In this document: positions 20,701 through 32,003 of the stretch, piece after piece | Layout of the letters: every line of letters begins with the position of its first letter | How positions within the stretch are numbered: position 1 is the stretch's first letter | Source: Yamagishiella unicocca | Lineage: Eukaryota; Chlorophyta; Chlorophyceae; Chlamydomonadales; Volvocaceae | Direction: 5' to 3' | DNA: 64,000 nucleotides | NCBI GenBank assembly: GCA_003116995.1 | Contig: BDSL01000001.1 | Coordinates: forward strand, 3,348,001-3,412,000 | Made by a program: the position numbers and the translations under genes | Notes under the pieces: generated by a model | The model's input: the letters and a program-made list of their open reading frames with translations, nothing else | What the model was told of the DNA's origin: nothing | Databases searched by the model: none

Positions 20701-23700
20701 CACTGATCTGCAGCCGCCGTGGCCAAAGGTGGCGCCCATCGAGAAGCAGTTCCCACGGCGACCAGAGCCCACCACGCAGGGACCGGGACCGCTAGGAGCC
20801 AGGCTGGCAGCCCTGGGTCCCGAAGAGCGCAGCAGCAGGGACGCAGCAGGCACGGTGCCCACCGCAAAGCTGCCACCGCGACCCGCGCCGCCGCCCGTCC
20901 CATCGCACCGTGCCGTCAATATTGAGCGGCCAGGCCACCAGACGTTGCCGCCGCCACCACCTCTGCCCGGACCGCCATCGGGCTCCAGGCCCCACGCTTC
21001 CGCCGTCCCGCCCGCGTCCTCCCGCGCACAACTTCCTGCTGGGACCGCTGGCTCCGGAATGTTCCGGGCCCCGGCGCCGTTGCCATCGTACGTGCAGGCC
21101 TACGCGGCCGCCGACGTGCGGCACGGGGTTGATGAGCCGCTGGCGCCCTGGCTGGCTGGAGGCCTGTACTCGCCATCTCGGGCGGAGGAGCAGCTGCTGC
21201 CGCAGCTGTACTCACCCACACGCGCGGATGCGGAGGAGGAGCAACGACAGCGCGAGCAACAGAACCAGCCGCAGCAGCCGCACAACATGCCCGTGGACCC
21301 TCGAGCGCGCGGCCAGAACCAGCCCCGGCAGGAAGCCCAGGCCGAGCGGCAGACTCAGCCCCAGCAGTGGCCACGCTCGGGCGCTGCGCCGCCGTCGTTT
21401 GCGGATTCAGGCCGCGTAGACAACGCCGCAGGCGAGGGAGCTGCAGCCAATGGTTCCCTGCCGCCGCACCCCGAACGTCAGCAGCAGCGCCATTCCCGCC
21501 AGCAATCGCAGGATGGGGCCGCCAGGCCGTCGAGTGGCTCGCAAGGCCACTCCGACAACCCCAAGCGTGAGGGGGAGAGGCGTTCCGACGTTGGTCGTGA
21601 AGGCAGAGGCGAAGGCAGAGGCGAAGGCAGAAGCGAAGGCAGAGGCGAAGGCGGTGGTGGTGGCGATGGTGGTGGCCAGCGGGGGCCGCATAAGGAGCGA
21701 GAACCGCGGCGGGTGCGGCGGCGGAGTAGGAGCAGAAGCCGCAGCGCTAGCCGGGAGCGAGCGGCCCACAGGTGTGTTGGGCCGGTGGCGCGGCTGCATC
21801 TGAGGACTTTCGGCTCGAATATATCTGGCAGGCCATACACTATGGGGCTAACTTTGAGTGCCAGCAATGCTGAAGCGACGTTTCCTTGTAGCAGAACCTG
21901 GCGCGCTCGCTGCTGCATATGTCACGTACGTAATGTTGGCGGCAGGAATTAGGTATACTTATTTCGTGACAGGCAATGTGTGTCGCCCGCACGATTCCAA
22001 GGAGTTGCACGGAACCGCCACTTTATAGCACGGGTTCTGCTCTTCCAATATTGCTGACCGCGCCCTCCGTTTTTACCCACAGAGAGCGGGCCGCTCGAAA
22101 CAAAACCTCTGACCCGGCGCGTAACAGCGGCTCCGGGGGGTACAGCGATGGAGGCGGCGGCGCCAACAACAACGGGCGAGGCACAGACTCCGGCTGGGAG
22201 CGCCGCCGCGGCAGCCGCAGCCGATCTCGGTCGGGGTCCAGGTCACCAGGAGCAGATCGCCGTAATCGGCCCGACGGCGTGCCCAGGGGCGAAAGGCGGC
22301 TTGAACCTGACAATCGCCATCGGGATCGCGATCCTGAGCGCGACCGCCATCGCAACCCAACGCGCAGCCGGGAGCCGCAGCCACCACCGCGGCCGCGGCT
22401 TCCGCTGCCGCATCGGGATAGGGACAAAGATAGGGATTACGATCTCGACAAGCTGCCGGACCGAGATCGGGACCAGCCCCAATCCTCGCTCCGAGACCGA
22501 GATCGGGACCCGGATCAAGATCGCGACCGAGACCGGGACCGAGATCGGAATCGCGTTGGCGATTCCCACGCAGATACCCGGCGTGGGGACGTACTTCACC
22601 GCACAGGACCTGCCCGCAGCGCTGACGGCAAGGCTGGCCGGCCGGTCAATCCCCGGCACTCGCCGCCGCCTCCATCACGTCCCAGGTCTCCCCCTGGCGT
22701 GTCTGCGGGAGGCAGCCGCGGACTCGATGGCGCCGGCTCCGCCCGAGATCCCGGTGGCACATCGGCAGGTGCGCCGGGGCACGTGGTAGCCGCTGGAGGC
22801 CGGCGTTAGGCCCCTGGCCTCAGCCTGTCCGTCGCGTTGGGGTGTAGGGGTCAAGGCTAGACTGTGGTGCGCTGGCTACGCCAGTTGCTCAGTGCTCACA
22901 AGCGGAACGACCGGCGGACCCAAGGCTTCGCGAATGCGACAGTTCTTTGCGCCGGGCTCCGTGGAATCCACCGTCGATTCGTGCCGAACTCCCGCCGTGC
23001 CCACAGTCGTGAGACTGGATAGACCTGCAGCACCCCGCTGCGGCTGCTGCGGCGGCGGCGGCGCAGTACGGCCGCCGTGCCGACGGCGCTGCAGCGCCGT
23101 ACGCTGGGGGCGCCGCCGCTCCGGGCTGCTGATGACGGCGGCGAGGGGCTCGCGGGGTACTGTCGGACATGCACCGGCCGACTGGCACAGGGCGCATCCA
23201 CGGCAGCCAGCTCCGAAACCAACGTATCCACGCCGCAGTGTGTCGGAATCCTGAGTTGTTGAGCTCCCTGCGCCTGAAGCCTGGATGACGCACACCATGC
23301 ATCCATCCATCTAGGCCACCTCATCGCTTACGTGTGCTCTCGCGCGGCGGCGCTACACCTGGTTTCGCACCTTGCAGGTGGCCCGCTACCAGCCCGCGAG
23401 CAGCACTCTGGGAGCAGCGCACAGGGCGAGAGCGCGGCGGCGGCAGGACAGCCGCCCAAAGCCAGGCCTGTGCCAGCCGCCGACAGCACCAGCAGCGGCC
23501 ATGGCGGCTCGGCGACTTCGGCGGGTTTCCTCCCGGCCGGCTCGCTGCTGCAGATGGCCAGCGGAGGCACGTTGCAGTTCGCGGCGCATCCGGGTGAAGA
23601 GTATGTTCTGGTGCCCATGCCCGTCAGGATGCTTCAAAGGGTGAGCGGCGAGCGGGCGGCGGTGGAGGCGGGTCCGGGGTTCCGGGGGAGGTCTTGGGGT

Positions 23701-24675
23701 CGGGGTTTGGGGTCACCTGTCCACTGCTGCAGCGCCGGAAGGGGCTAGACCTTCTTGTCCCTGGACGAAGCGCCCTCACTGGTCGCTGCACCCTCACTGC
23801 TGTTGCGTGCGACCACGGCACAGGGTGTCCTGTCTTCTGAGGCAATTATGGCGGCGGCCGCCATGTCGGCCGGGCCGGGGCTGCCGGGTGCTGCTGCCGC
23901 GCCCAGCGCCGTCCCCGTAATGATGGCGATGAGTGGCCCGCAGCCGCTGCTGTCGTCTGCACGGGCCTCCTCTGAGGAAGGCGATGTCGCGTCCGTCGGT
24001 AATGGCGCCGCTGGAGTTCCGGCGCCGCAGCCCGGGATCTACTTCCTGCCTTTCATGGCAACTGCGCCAGTGGTAGCGCCGCCGGTGGCTCTGGAGGCAG
24101 TGGCGCTGGATGCAGCAGCGGCGCCGGTGGCGCTAGAGGCAGCAGCGGCATTGGCGCTAGAGGCGGCGCCGCCAGTGGCGCTAGACGCAGCAGCGGCGCC
24201 ACTGGCGCCAGTGGCAGCGCCGCCAGTGGCGCTGAAGGCTGCAGCGCCGCCGGTGGCGCTAGAGGCAACAGCGCCCGCGACGGCTGCCAATGAGATCCAG
24301 CTGTCAGGCCCGGTTGTCGAGGCTCAGGCCGGCGGCACTGGCGGCGGGATGGCAGCCGTTGCAGAGGCGCCAGCGCATGGGGCCGAACTTGCAGCCACCT
24401 ACCACCACGCCCAGCAGCTAACGCAGCAGCCATGTACCGTGGACGTTGTGTCCATGGGCACTGCGGCTGCGGCAGCTGTGGCTGTTGCACCTGTTGCTGG
24501 TGATTATGATGGCAGTGTTGAGGAGGCCCCCGCAGGTGGCTTTGAGGCCGACGCTGGTGCCGCTACCGGAGTTACCGCCGCCTTGCTGGAGGAGCTCGTC
24601 GGCCGGCTGGCGCCTGAGCAGAAGGAGGCGCTGGAGAACGCATTGCTCCAATTCGCACCGCCGGTGAGTGTGTAG
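14753..24675 (+). CDS. PWWP-domain chromatin protein with RRM-like module, about 2235 aa
   Basis: Eleven exons fit in phase: 14753-15028, 15378-15671, 15958-18101, 18412-19222, 19517-19587, 20026-20146, 20376-20399, 20681-21771, 22083-22768, 23378-23640 and 23749-24675. Residues 1-92 are a PWWP domain (YRVGDLV, DYWWPAQVADI). Residues 200-840 are Ala/Gly/Pro-rich with an acidic EDDVTDSDDDV patch. A helical stretch near 845-925 could be a TFIIS-N/LEDGF-like bundle. Residues 1168-1245 (LVLWFGK, CASIIFPQEGDAQRLEAML) resemble the RRM-like fold near the C-terminus of plant PWWP (PDP-type) proteins. Then come Pro/Gln-rich, Arg/Asp-Arg-rich and Ala-rich tails. The expected role is reading methylated-histone chromatin in the nucleus. 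The exon 3 start (15958 rather than 16012) and the exon 9-10 junction are the least certain points. If 22768 is not spliced, the protein stops at 22807-22809 (1852 aa). Confidence 0.72.
20376..20399 (+). other. 24-nt microexon of the PWWP gene
   Basis: The exon encodes VPSMQNIQ. It is flanked by ATTCAG and by GTGGGT, and is phase 0 on both sides, so it can be included or skipped without a frameshift. Confidence 0.55.
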
Positions 24676-24953
24676 CCTACCGCCAAGCCGCGGAAAGCCG
24701 CGGAACTTGACGGAAGAGGAACTAATTGGACGGTCGTCCGGTGCAGGGAGGCAGAAGAGCGGTAATAGTGGTACCTAGAAAAGCTATCCGTCTTGAATAG
24801 CCGCCATAGGACACGAGGTTGCTTTATTTTATAATAACAGCGGAGGAAAATCGGGCCGGCTGCCGGCGAGGCAGTGCCGTGTGCGTTTGTTTGGGTGTGT
24901 ATGTTTATGTGTACGTGTATGTGTATAAAATATGTGCCTAGCCTCTGGTCGTG

Positions 24954-24958
24954 TGTAA
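24954..24958 (+). terminator. UGUAA polyadenylation signal
   Basis: TGTAA lies 279 bp after the stop at 24675. No TGTAA occurs between 22810 and 23377, which favours one long gene over a separate gene ending at 22809. Confidence 0.6.
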
Positions 24959-25080
24959 TCCAAGGAGATGGCGGCATGCCGGCGAGTGGAGCTGTAGGCT
25001 TGCGATTGGCTTGTGTCCGCCATAATGTCGATAATGGCGCACAGTTACACAGGGTTACACCCGCGGGGCTGCTGGGAGGG

Positions 25081-25200
25081 GCTGAGGCTGTCCGCGCCGG
25101 GGGCCCCAGTGGAGGGGTTGGGGGCGCGTCGGCACCCCACTGTAGGGGAGGGGGGGTGGACGTCGGCACCCCACTGTAGGGGAGGGGGGTGGGCGAGGAA
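25081..25200. repeat. Short G-rich direct repeat
   Basis: CACCCCACTGTAGGGGAGGG occurs twice (about 25133 and 25167), separated by CGTCGG-type sequence, with a diverged third copy upstream. From 24959 to 27200 there is no other support for a gene. Confidence 0.6.
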
Positions 25201-26217
25201 ACTCGGGGGGAAGGGGGAGTGAAGGGGAACGGACGAACGTGAATTTGGCGCCTTGCTGTGTCGTTTCTTGGCCCGGCATGCGAATCCATTACTGCTCCAC
25301 CGCCCTGACTCTGCAGGCCGTGGACAGCCAGTAACACTCGCCTTCCTGCCAGAGACTGCCTGAGCCTAAAGCCGAGGACGGTGTAGCATACTCTCCATGG
25401 GCTGCATCAGCAACCGAATATTGCGAAGTACGGTGTCTGGATGTGCCACAAGACCTCCGCCCCTGGGTGCTGCGGCGGTGATGAGGTGGCGGCTGGGACA
25501 TGACTGTGGGAGTTTAAAGGGGACGCTGGGATTTTGCTACAGGGCATATGGCTGCCGATGTCAATCATTTAATGTGTGTGGGCACATGGGCGGATGCTGT
25601 TTCCCCCGTGAGTGGGATGCTTATCTGCTATGAAGCGCAAACCTCTCCCAAACCTTCCTAAAGGGATAGAAGAATGTATCAGACTACTAACGTCTGCTTT
25701 GAAGTTGACAGGGATAACACTTTCGGTTCAGTCATGATGGGGCACCGCGTTTAGTGACGTATACCGGTAGGGGGGAATTTGAATTTAAGCCCAGGCCGCA
25801 TCTTCTTCACTTCTTCACAAACAACGTTATTATTTCGAGCCACATCGAGCTTGCTGTAAGGAAAAGTCAGTGGGAAAGCCGGACCTGCATTTTACGCTGA
25901 TTGCCGCGCCGATGCCGCCGACGCCGACGCCGCCGGTTCTGAGACGCGCTGAGACGGTACGAGACAGCGGCCCCACTCCTACCGACCGCCATTGTGTTCG
26001 CTATTTGCACCAAATAATTTGGAATTATCCTATTCGTTTGTGTGACCCGGCTTGAGTTGCCGAGAATGGCGGCCTGAGATTTTGAGTCACTTTGAAGGTC
26101 TGAAAAGCTGGGCGGCCGGGGTGGGTGGCCGACCGGCAGCTGAGAGGGCTGGGACTTCAGACCCTGTTTTCTGAGTCTCAGAGCTTCTTTTCTGAAGTAT
26201 ATATGTGTTTCTTAAGT

Positions 26218-26430
26218 CTGAAGCTCTGAAGGGCTTCAAATGCCTGCCGGGAGGGGTGTGGGGTAAAGGGGTCCTTCACGCTGAGACAAGTGGACATTCA
26301 GCTGAATGGCCAGGGGACTAAGCTGAAGCCCGGGCTGGTTTCTGAACTCTGAAGCTCTGAAGGGCTTCAAACGCCTGGCAGGAGGGGGGTGATGTCTGGC
26401 TGAGACAGGGGAGACTCAGCTGAATGGCAT
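26218..26430. repeat. Imperfect tandem duplication, about 130 bp unit
   Basis: CTGAAGCTCTGAAGGGCTTC occurs at about 26218 and 26350. Each copy is followed by a similar GCCTGSCRGGAGGGG segment and a CTGAGACARG...CAGCTGAATGGC tail. It is non-coding and probably a degenerate transposon-derived repeat. Confidence 0.6.
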
Positions 26431-27223
26431 AGACTACACCTGCGACTCAACCACTCCTGTGGCAGTATGTAGGCCAGTCGGCAACACAATGAGGTCGCCC
26501 ATCAGGGGTGCCGCCTGCATGGATTTGGGCTACTGGAAACTCTCTTCGATGCGTTGTCATGGCCGGTCATCCACCATCATGGCGAAACAGTGTCGTCAAA
26601 TGCCGTACGTCGGCAAATAATTGACGCGTTCCAAGGTCAATACTCACAGTCAGCTAGTGTTCGACAGCTTCGTGAAGACGTCTGCTGCACCTGACGCGTT
26701 GTCATGCCCCACGGCAGGCTTCGGCTGTGGCGGACATTAGGCCGTGCTGTTCGTGCTTTCCTGGCTGACCGCATTGGCTGACTCCAGGCCTGACTGGACG
26801 TGCGCTGTCGTTAGCGCTCAGACTACAACTGACCAGGTCGTAGACAAGCTAGCAGGTGAATGCCTCAAGTCGCTACCTCTTCAGGGTTCTGCCCCAGGTA
26901 TTCTGACTCCCGACCGAAGCACGGCCCACAGCTGCACTGTTACTTGCGGGGCAACAGATGCTCGCCACTGTTGGTACACGTCTGTAACAGGGCACCTCGT
27001 GCGAGAGGGTACTTCGAGCACGGCCGGGAATACCAGGAGTGCTAAGGCGGCGGAGGCTACGTGGGCCCGATGTGCGCACCTTATCCCCTCGGCTCCGATC
27101 GTGAGCCAGCTACTGTCCAATGCCGAAAGCCGAAAGCTACCAGACGATATAAGACGTCGTCCGTTACTCAGTGTCAACGAACCGTACCTAACAACGCACA
27201 CGCAAGATATTTCACTCCAACCG

Positions 27224-27712
27224 TCATGCTGAGATTCGCGTTTCTGGAGCGGCGCCGAAACAATGACTGATGCCCTCGAATCGTCCATGCTGGTGCTGGG
27301 GCACGGCAGCGTGAGGTGCAATCAGATAGGTCGTTGCAAGCGAGTTTTTAGGCACAGACCCACACATCGCGCACATCATTGCGTGTGATGCTGCCATCCA
27401 GGATCGCAGGTGGTTGTTGTTACGGTTACAGTGGGTTCCAGACCAAGAGGTGGTGTGCCCGCCAGGCAGCAGCTCCGTGACGAGGGAGCAGCCCGTGCAA
27501 AGACTATGCATATTTACAACTGACTCACACACGGCCATTCCTTGGGAGACACGGTAGAACACGGTAATGCTGGACTGGTTGTTGTAACGGACTGGTGTGC
27601 ATTTAGCCTGCGCCTGGATCTCACTGTATGGAAGCACACACTGCACTACCGCAAGCGTAGTACCGGTACTTTGGATCTGTACAACCTTTGCGAATCCATA
27701 ACCACTTGGCAC
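27224..27712 (-). pseudogene. Possible transposon-associated protein remnant
   Basis: A 162-codon frame contains YGFAKVVQI, LAVVQCVLPYSE and VCESVVNMHSLCTGC. The pattern (FAKV, then a strand with AVVQ, then a closing strand ending near a hydrophobic VV pair) recalls the small beta-rich domain often found at the C-terminus of plant/algal DNA-transposon proteins. That is only a resemblance. A 55-codon acidic frame starting MARRRAEFEEEPQ (28069-27902, same strand) may be an upstream piece of the same element, but no clean splice was found. No transposase catalytic motif is visible. Confidence 0.25.
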
Positions 27713-28528
27713 ATTGTACCTCCGGCTATGATACCGAGCATTTCGGGAATGGCTATAGATATAAGGCCTGCACTAAGAGTGAACCACGAATGGCGGTACG
27801 ACCATCGGGCCCTTGTGGCCGTTAGGTAACGGGAAGCTGAGGACTGGAGGATCGCTCTCGTCGCTACATTCGCTCTCACCAAGATAGCGAATTAACGGCT
27901 CTTACCCAACGTCCGAGTGGCTATGACCGGGGAGGAGCCAGTCTAAGTCGGCATCATCGCGAAGTCCATCGGCACCTATATCGCGAAGTTCTTCAGTGGC
28001 AGTCTGCGGTCGCACACGGGCTCGACACCTTTGAGGTTCTTCCTCGAACTCTGCACGTCTTCGCGCCATGGTAAGTGGCGGGGCGAACACGGGGTGGGAC
28101 TTCCGGGAGGCCCGGCGGCCCGGCGGCTGTTGCCGGCCGCGCGCCGAGGACGCAGCCGCGCAAGGTGGTTTGGCGGGTCGTGATAGGCGGGGGCTAAGTG
28201 GACAGCTAGAGGGATGGGCAGGCCGTTAAGAACTCGTGGGCCCACTAGCTTGGGACGGGAGATGGTGGTGAATCGAATGGCGCCCGGGGATCGCGACGCC
28301 CGGACCCAGGATAGAGTAGTGTAGGAATTTATTAGGTAGTAGGCAGGCTTGGGTGGGCCGCTATCGGAGCTTGAAGCCATGGAGACGTGAGGCTGGCGGG
28401 GCGCCACGTGGCGTCCCTGCTCGTAGCCCGGTGGGCCGTCGGAGCGCGGCCTGGTGTGCTCATTTCGCTGACTTGTTTGTTGCATGTTGTATTTGCCTTG
28501 CTTGTAGACCTGTGGGCTGGTGGTTATT

Positions 28529-29850
28529 GTAGCCCGGTGGGCCCGTCTGGCTAGTGGCCCGGCGGGCCCGTCGGGCGTGGCCCTTGAGGGCCTGTTCGCT
28601 TGTCGCCCGGTGGGCCTGTCTTGCTAGTAGCCCGGTGGGCCTGTCTTGCTCGTAGCCCGGTGGGCCTGTCTTACTTGTAGCCCGGTGGGCCTGTCTTGCT
28701 TGTCGCCCGGTGGGCCTGTCTTGCTCGTAGCCCGGTGGGCCTGTCTTGCTCGTAGCCCGGTGGGCCTGTCTTGCTCGTAGCCCGGTGGGCCTGTATTGTT
28801 TGTCGCCCGGTGGGCCTGTCTTGACTGTCGCCCGGTGGGCCTGTCTTGCTTGTAGCCCGGTGGGCCTGTAATGCTTGTAGCCCGGTGGGCCTGTCTTGCT
28901 CGTAGCCCGGTGGGCCTGTCTTGCTCGTAGCCCGGTGGGCCTGTCTTGCTTGTCGCCCGGTGGGCCTGTCTTGCCTGTCGCCCGGTGGGCCTGTCTTGCT
29001 TGTAGCCCGGTGGGCCTGTCTTGCTTGTAGCCCGGTGGGCCTGCTTTGCTTGTAGCCCGGTGGGCCTGTCTTGCCTGTAGCCCGGTGGGCCTGTCTTGTC
29101 TGTCGCCCGGTGGGCCTGTCTTGCTTGTAGCCCGGTGGGCCTGTCTTGCTTGTCGCCCGGTGGGCCTGTCTTGCCTGTAGCCCGGTGGGCCTGTCTTGTC
29201 TGTAGCCCGGTGGGCCTGTCTTGTTCGTAGCCCGGTGGGCCTGTCTGGCTCGTAGCCCGGTGGGTCTGTCTTGCTTGTAGCCCGGTGGGCCTGTCGTTTC
29301 TGACGCCCGGTGGGCCTGGTGGGCATGTCGCCCGGTGGGTCCATGCTGATCGCCCGGTGGGCCCGTCTTGCGTGTAGCCCGGTGGGCCTGTCTTGCTTGT
29401 CGCCCGGTGGGCCTGTCGTTTCTGACGCCCGGTGGGCCTGTCTGGCTTGTCGCCCGGTGGGCCGCCTTGCCTGTAGCCCGGTGGGCGTGTCTCCCGTGTC
29501 GCCCGGTGGGCCTGCCTTGAGAATAGCCCGGTGGTCCGGCCCGGCGTGTCGCCCTGTGGGCGCGGTCGGGCGGGTGGTCCGGTGGGCAGTTCGGTCTCAG
29601 GACCCGGGGCGCGGTCGGGCATGTGGCCCTGTGGGTCTGGCTGGCTGGTAGCCCGGTGAGCCTGTCTGGCGGGGCCCGGTGGGTCAGCCGCGCGCGGCCG
29701 AGCACGCCGGCTTGTGAGTCGCCCGGTGGGCCGTTCTGTCGGGTCGCCCGGGGGGCCGGTATTGCGAGTGGCCCAGTGGGCCTGCAGGCCGCGGCCCGGT
29801 GGGCGTGGTCTGGCTTGTAGCCCGATGGGCAAGGTTTAGCGGGCGCCCGG
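28529..29850. repeat. 25-bp minisatellite, roughly 50 copies
   Basis: A head-to-tail array with core AGCCCGGTGGGCCTGTCTTG and a variable 5-base linker (CTTGT, CTCGT, CCTGT and similar). Copies are nearly perfect from 28600 to 29300 and diverge toward 29850. As 25 is not a multiple of 3 and the unit has no stop on the minus strand, all three minus frames stay open for about 1 kb. They encode the same 25-residue cycle containing TGPPGY and RPTGLQARQAHRAT. There is no initiation context or other sign of expression. It directly precedes the retroelement block. Confidence 0.92.
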
Positions 29851-30034
29851 TGTATCCGTCCTGAGGATAGCCCGCGGGCTGCGGGTAGACCGTGGGCCGG
29901 TCCGGCTTGGCGCTCCGTGAGCGAGCCTGGTGGGCCGGCTGGAGGGTCGGCCAGTGAGCCCCGCGGGAAGTGGTCCGCGGGCGCAGTCGATTGCAGAGCG
30001 GGAGCGTCAGTCTCGCGGGTTGCACAGTCACTGA

Positions 30035-30444
30035 CAGGAGTGCCGGCCGCTGCGACTGCAGGGTAAGGACGAGGCTACGCCCGAGCGTACGCCCAAGGCC
30101 AAGTCGAAATCTGGTCATCGGTCGCACAAGCAGCCGGCTGGGCCGGAGGGGGCGGGAGGGGTGCTCGCACCGCCTAACCCGCCACCAGGAGGTCAAGGCC
30201 GGGTGGGGGCTCAGGAGCGAGCGCGTGTCGGTGACACGGATAGCGCGGCGGGGCGCCGCCTTCGCGCGATGTTACGAGGTCCGGCGCCGGATATCCCGGA
30301 GGGCGTGGCGGGAGGCCCCTCACGGGTGCCGGCCGCGGCTGCGCGGGAGGGGGCGGAGCCCGGGGGCGATGCAGACGGGGCGGGTCTGGCTGCGCGGCAA
30401 CCCGTGGGGGTGGCTCGCGGGTCAGGGGAGGATGTGCAGCTGGG
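30035..30444 (+). pseudogene. Truncated reading frame, possible element N-terminal fragment
   Basis: The frame is open after the TGA at 30032-30034. It starts basic and Lys/Arg-rich (TPERTPKAKSKSGHRSHK) and becomes Ala/Gly/Pro-rich. It then runs into the antisense of the palindrome's left arm at 30445, where sensible coding stops. The first ATG is only near 30269. It looks like a gag-type N-terminal segment cut by the inversion, but no family match can be claimed. Confidence 0.35.
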
Positions 30445-31893
30445 GGTCACCCCCACAACTGCCCGCGTGGGCGAAGCACCAACGATTGGCGACGGCGGCC
30501 TGAAAATAGTCGTCGAAGGTGACCTGAGGCAGGTCCCCCCAACGGGGCAACACGAAACTCGCCTGCGCCTTCGCGCGCAACCCCTCGTCGGCGGTCCATG
30601 GCGGCCTTTCCTCGCGCGGCATCCCCATATGGCCCGCCGGGCTCAGAGCCGTGACCGCGGACCCCGCTGGCCGGGGACCCCCCTCGCCGTGCAGGTGGCG
30701 GCCCAGCCCATAAGACACGGCCGGCTGCCGATCCTCCCGGCCCGCGCCCAAGCTGGGAGGCGGGAACGGCCCGGGCCGGCCCACTGGCGGCGGCCCACCC
30801 AACGACCCACTAGGGCCCGCGGTCAAAAACCCGCTGGAACTCGGCCACGCCGCCGCCCGCGGCATCCCCTCCGCCTCCCGATCTAGCTGCTGCACGAGGT
30901 AGCCATGAGCCCGCTTGATAGCTGCTAGCAGGCGTAGCAACGAGATCACAAAGGGGCTACCCCCTTCCGTCCACTCAGCGACGGTGGGAACCGGCCAGGC
31001 ATCCCCTGTCGGTCCCCACTCCTGGACCAACCGCCCCAGGAATCGGGGCCACCGCCCCTCGGATCCCGGGGGTGTGGCCGCGGCGACCACCTGAGTCAGG
31101 ACAGCCTGTCCGGGATTGCCCTGCGCCAGAAGGTCACCCACCATCCGGGCCATGCCCACCAGGGGTCGTGGCGACGCCTGGGTGGCCTTCACACTCTCGA
31201 CCGCCTCGGCCACGAAACGCCTGCCCTCACCCAGCCACGACTCCGGCTGCCGCACAGGCGCCCCGCCCGAGCACGTGAACAACACACGATCTAGCTCGAT
31301 CCCGGCCGACGTCAGCGGCCCCCGGACCTGGTTTGTGAGCCAGTATCCGAACACTTCTGCCGCCCTCGCAACCTCGGTATCCACCCCGGCCGCACCGCCT
31401 AGCGCTCCCACCGCCACCTCCGCAGGGCGGCTGTAGATAGCCGCCACCGTAACCATATCGCGAGCCGTGTGGTACGTGCTCGCGTAACGAGTGGCATCCT
31501 CCACGTGTGCCGGCTCGTACGGCACCAGCCACGCCCGATCGACCGATGCAACCGAGGGCTCCATCGGAATCAAAATGCCCGGCCGCCGCAACGCCGCCGG
31601 GCCGCCTCCCAGACCGAGGGTAGCCGGGCCGCCCGTAACTCCTCTCGCGGCGGGGCGTCCCTTCCCGCCCCGTCGGCTCGCGGCCCCTCGTCCGCCCTGC
31701 CTTCCGCGCCTAGACCTGTCCCAACCAGTGGCGCACGCACCGCCACTTTGTACGCGTCAAACTCGCGCTGCAGCCGCTCTTGCGCGCGAACTGTGACCGC
31801 CGCCGCTGCCCACGCCTCCTGTAGGCCCTCCTCGGGCTCCGCCCCAAACCTCACCCCCGGCTCCCCCATCCTCCGCTCCGAACGAGCCTCCAT
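30445..31893 (-). pseudogene. Inverted, frameshifted and truncated copy of element ORF1
   Basis: The start codon is at 31893 (MEARSERRMGEPG), identical to that of the intact copy. Near 31634 a run of four G in the intact copy is only three here, shifting the frame after REELR and ending it by about 31570. A second frame then continues the homologous protein from GILIPMEPSVASVDRAW to GSCGGD, where homology ends at 30445. The last 50 residues of ORF1, including part of the Cys-rich segment, are missing. Substitutions relative to the intact copy include T for A, A for T, Q for R, H for R and W for R. Confidence 0.88.
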
Positions 31894-31950
31894 CCTAGGG
31901 TTCCCGGAACTAGCTGACGACCGGAACCGCGGCAACGCCCCTCGCTCCGG
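30445..31950 (-). repeat. Left arm of 1.5-kb inverted repeat
   Basis: This is the reverse complement of 32004-33510. Positions pair as x and about 63954-x. The arms differ by a handful of substitutions and one 1-bp gap. Both arms stop matching abruptly at 30445 and 33510, at the GTGGGGGTGACC end of the right arm. Confidence 0.93.
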
Positions 31951-32003
31951 CGGAACGGCAAACGTGGTCTGCGTCCGGTCCAGCGGGCGGTCAGGCCCGG
32001 GGA
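31951..32003. other. 53-bp palindrome spacer
   Basis: This is unpaired sequence between the two arms. It contains CCGGTCC (31975-31981), which could pair with GGACCGG (32001-32007) in place of the outer pairing, so a longer original palindrome may have been interrupted by about 25 bp. Confidence 0.7.

Noticed and set aside
25870..26055. Short frame with a PTPTPP run
   Set aside because: 61 codons arising from a CCGACG-type simple repeat, with no other support.
28460..29832. Long minus-strand frames of 294-402 codons encoding a GPPGY repeat protein
   Set aside because: They are a by-product of a 25-bp stop-free tandem unit, with no convincing start, no unique flanking domain and three equivalent frames.
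28529..29850. CRISPR-like array
   Set aside because: Repeats are directly adjacent with a 5-base variable linker; there are no spacers and no cas genes, and the genome is eukaryotic.
30161..30886. 241-codon + strand frame running into the palindrome
   Set aside because: After 30445 it is antisense to the inverted ORF1 copy, so only the part before the breakpoint can be meaningful.
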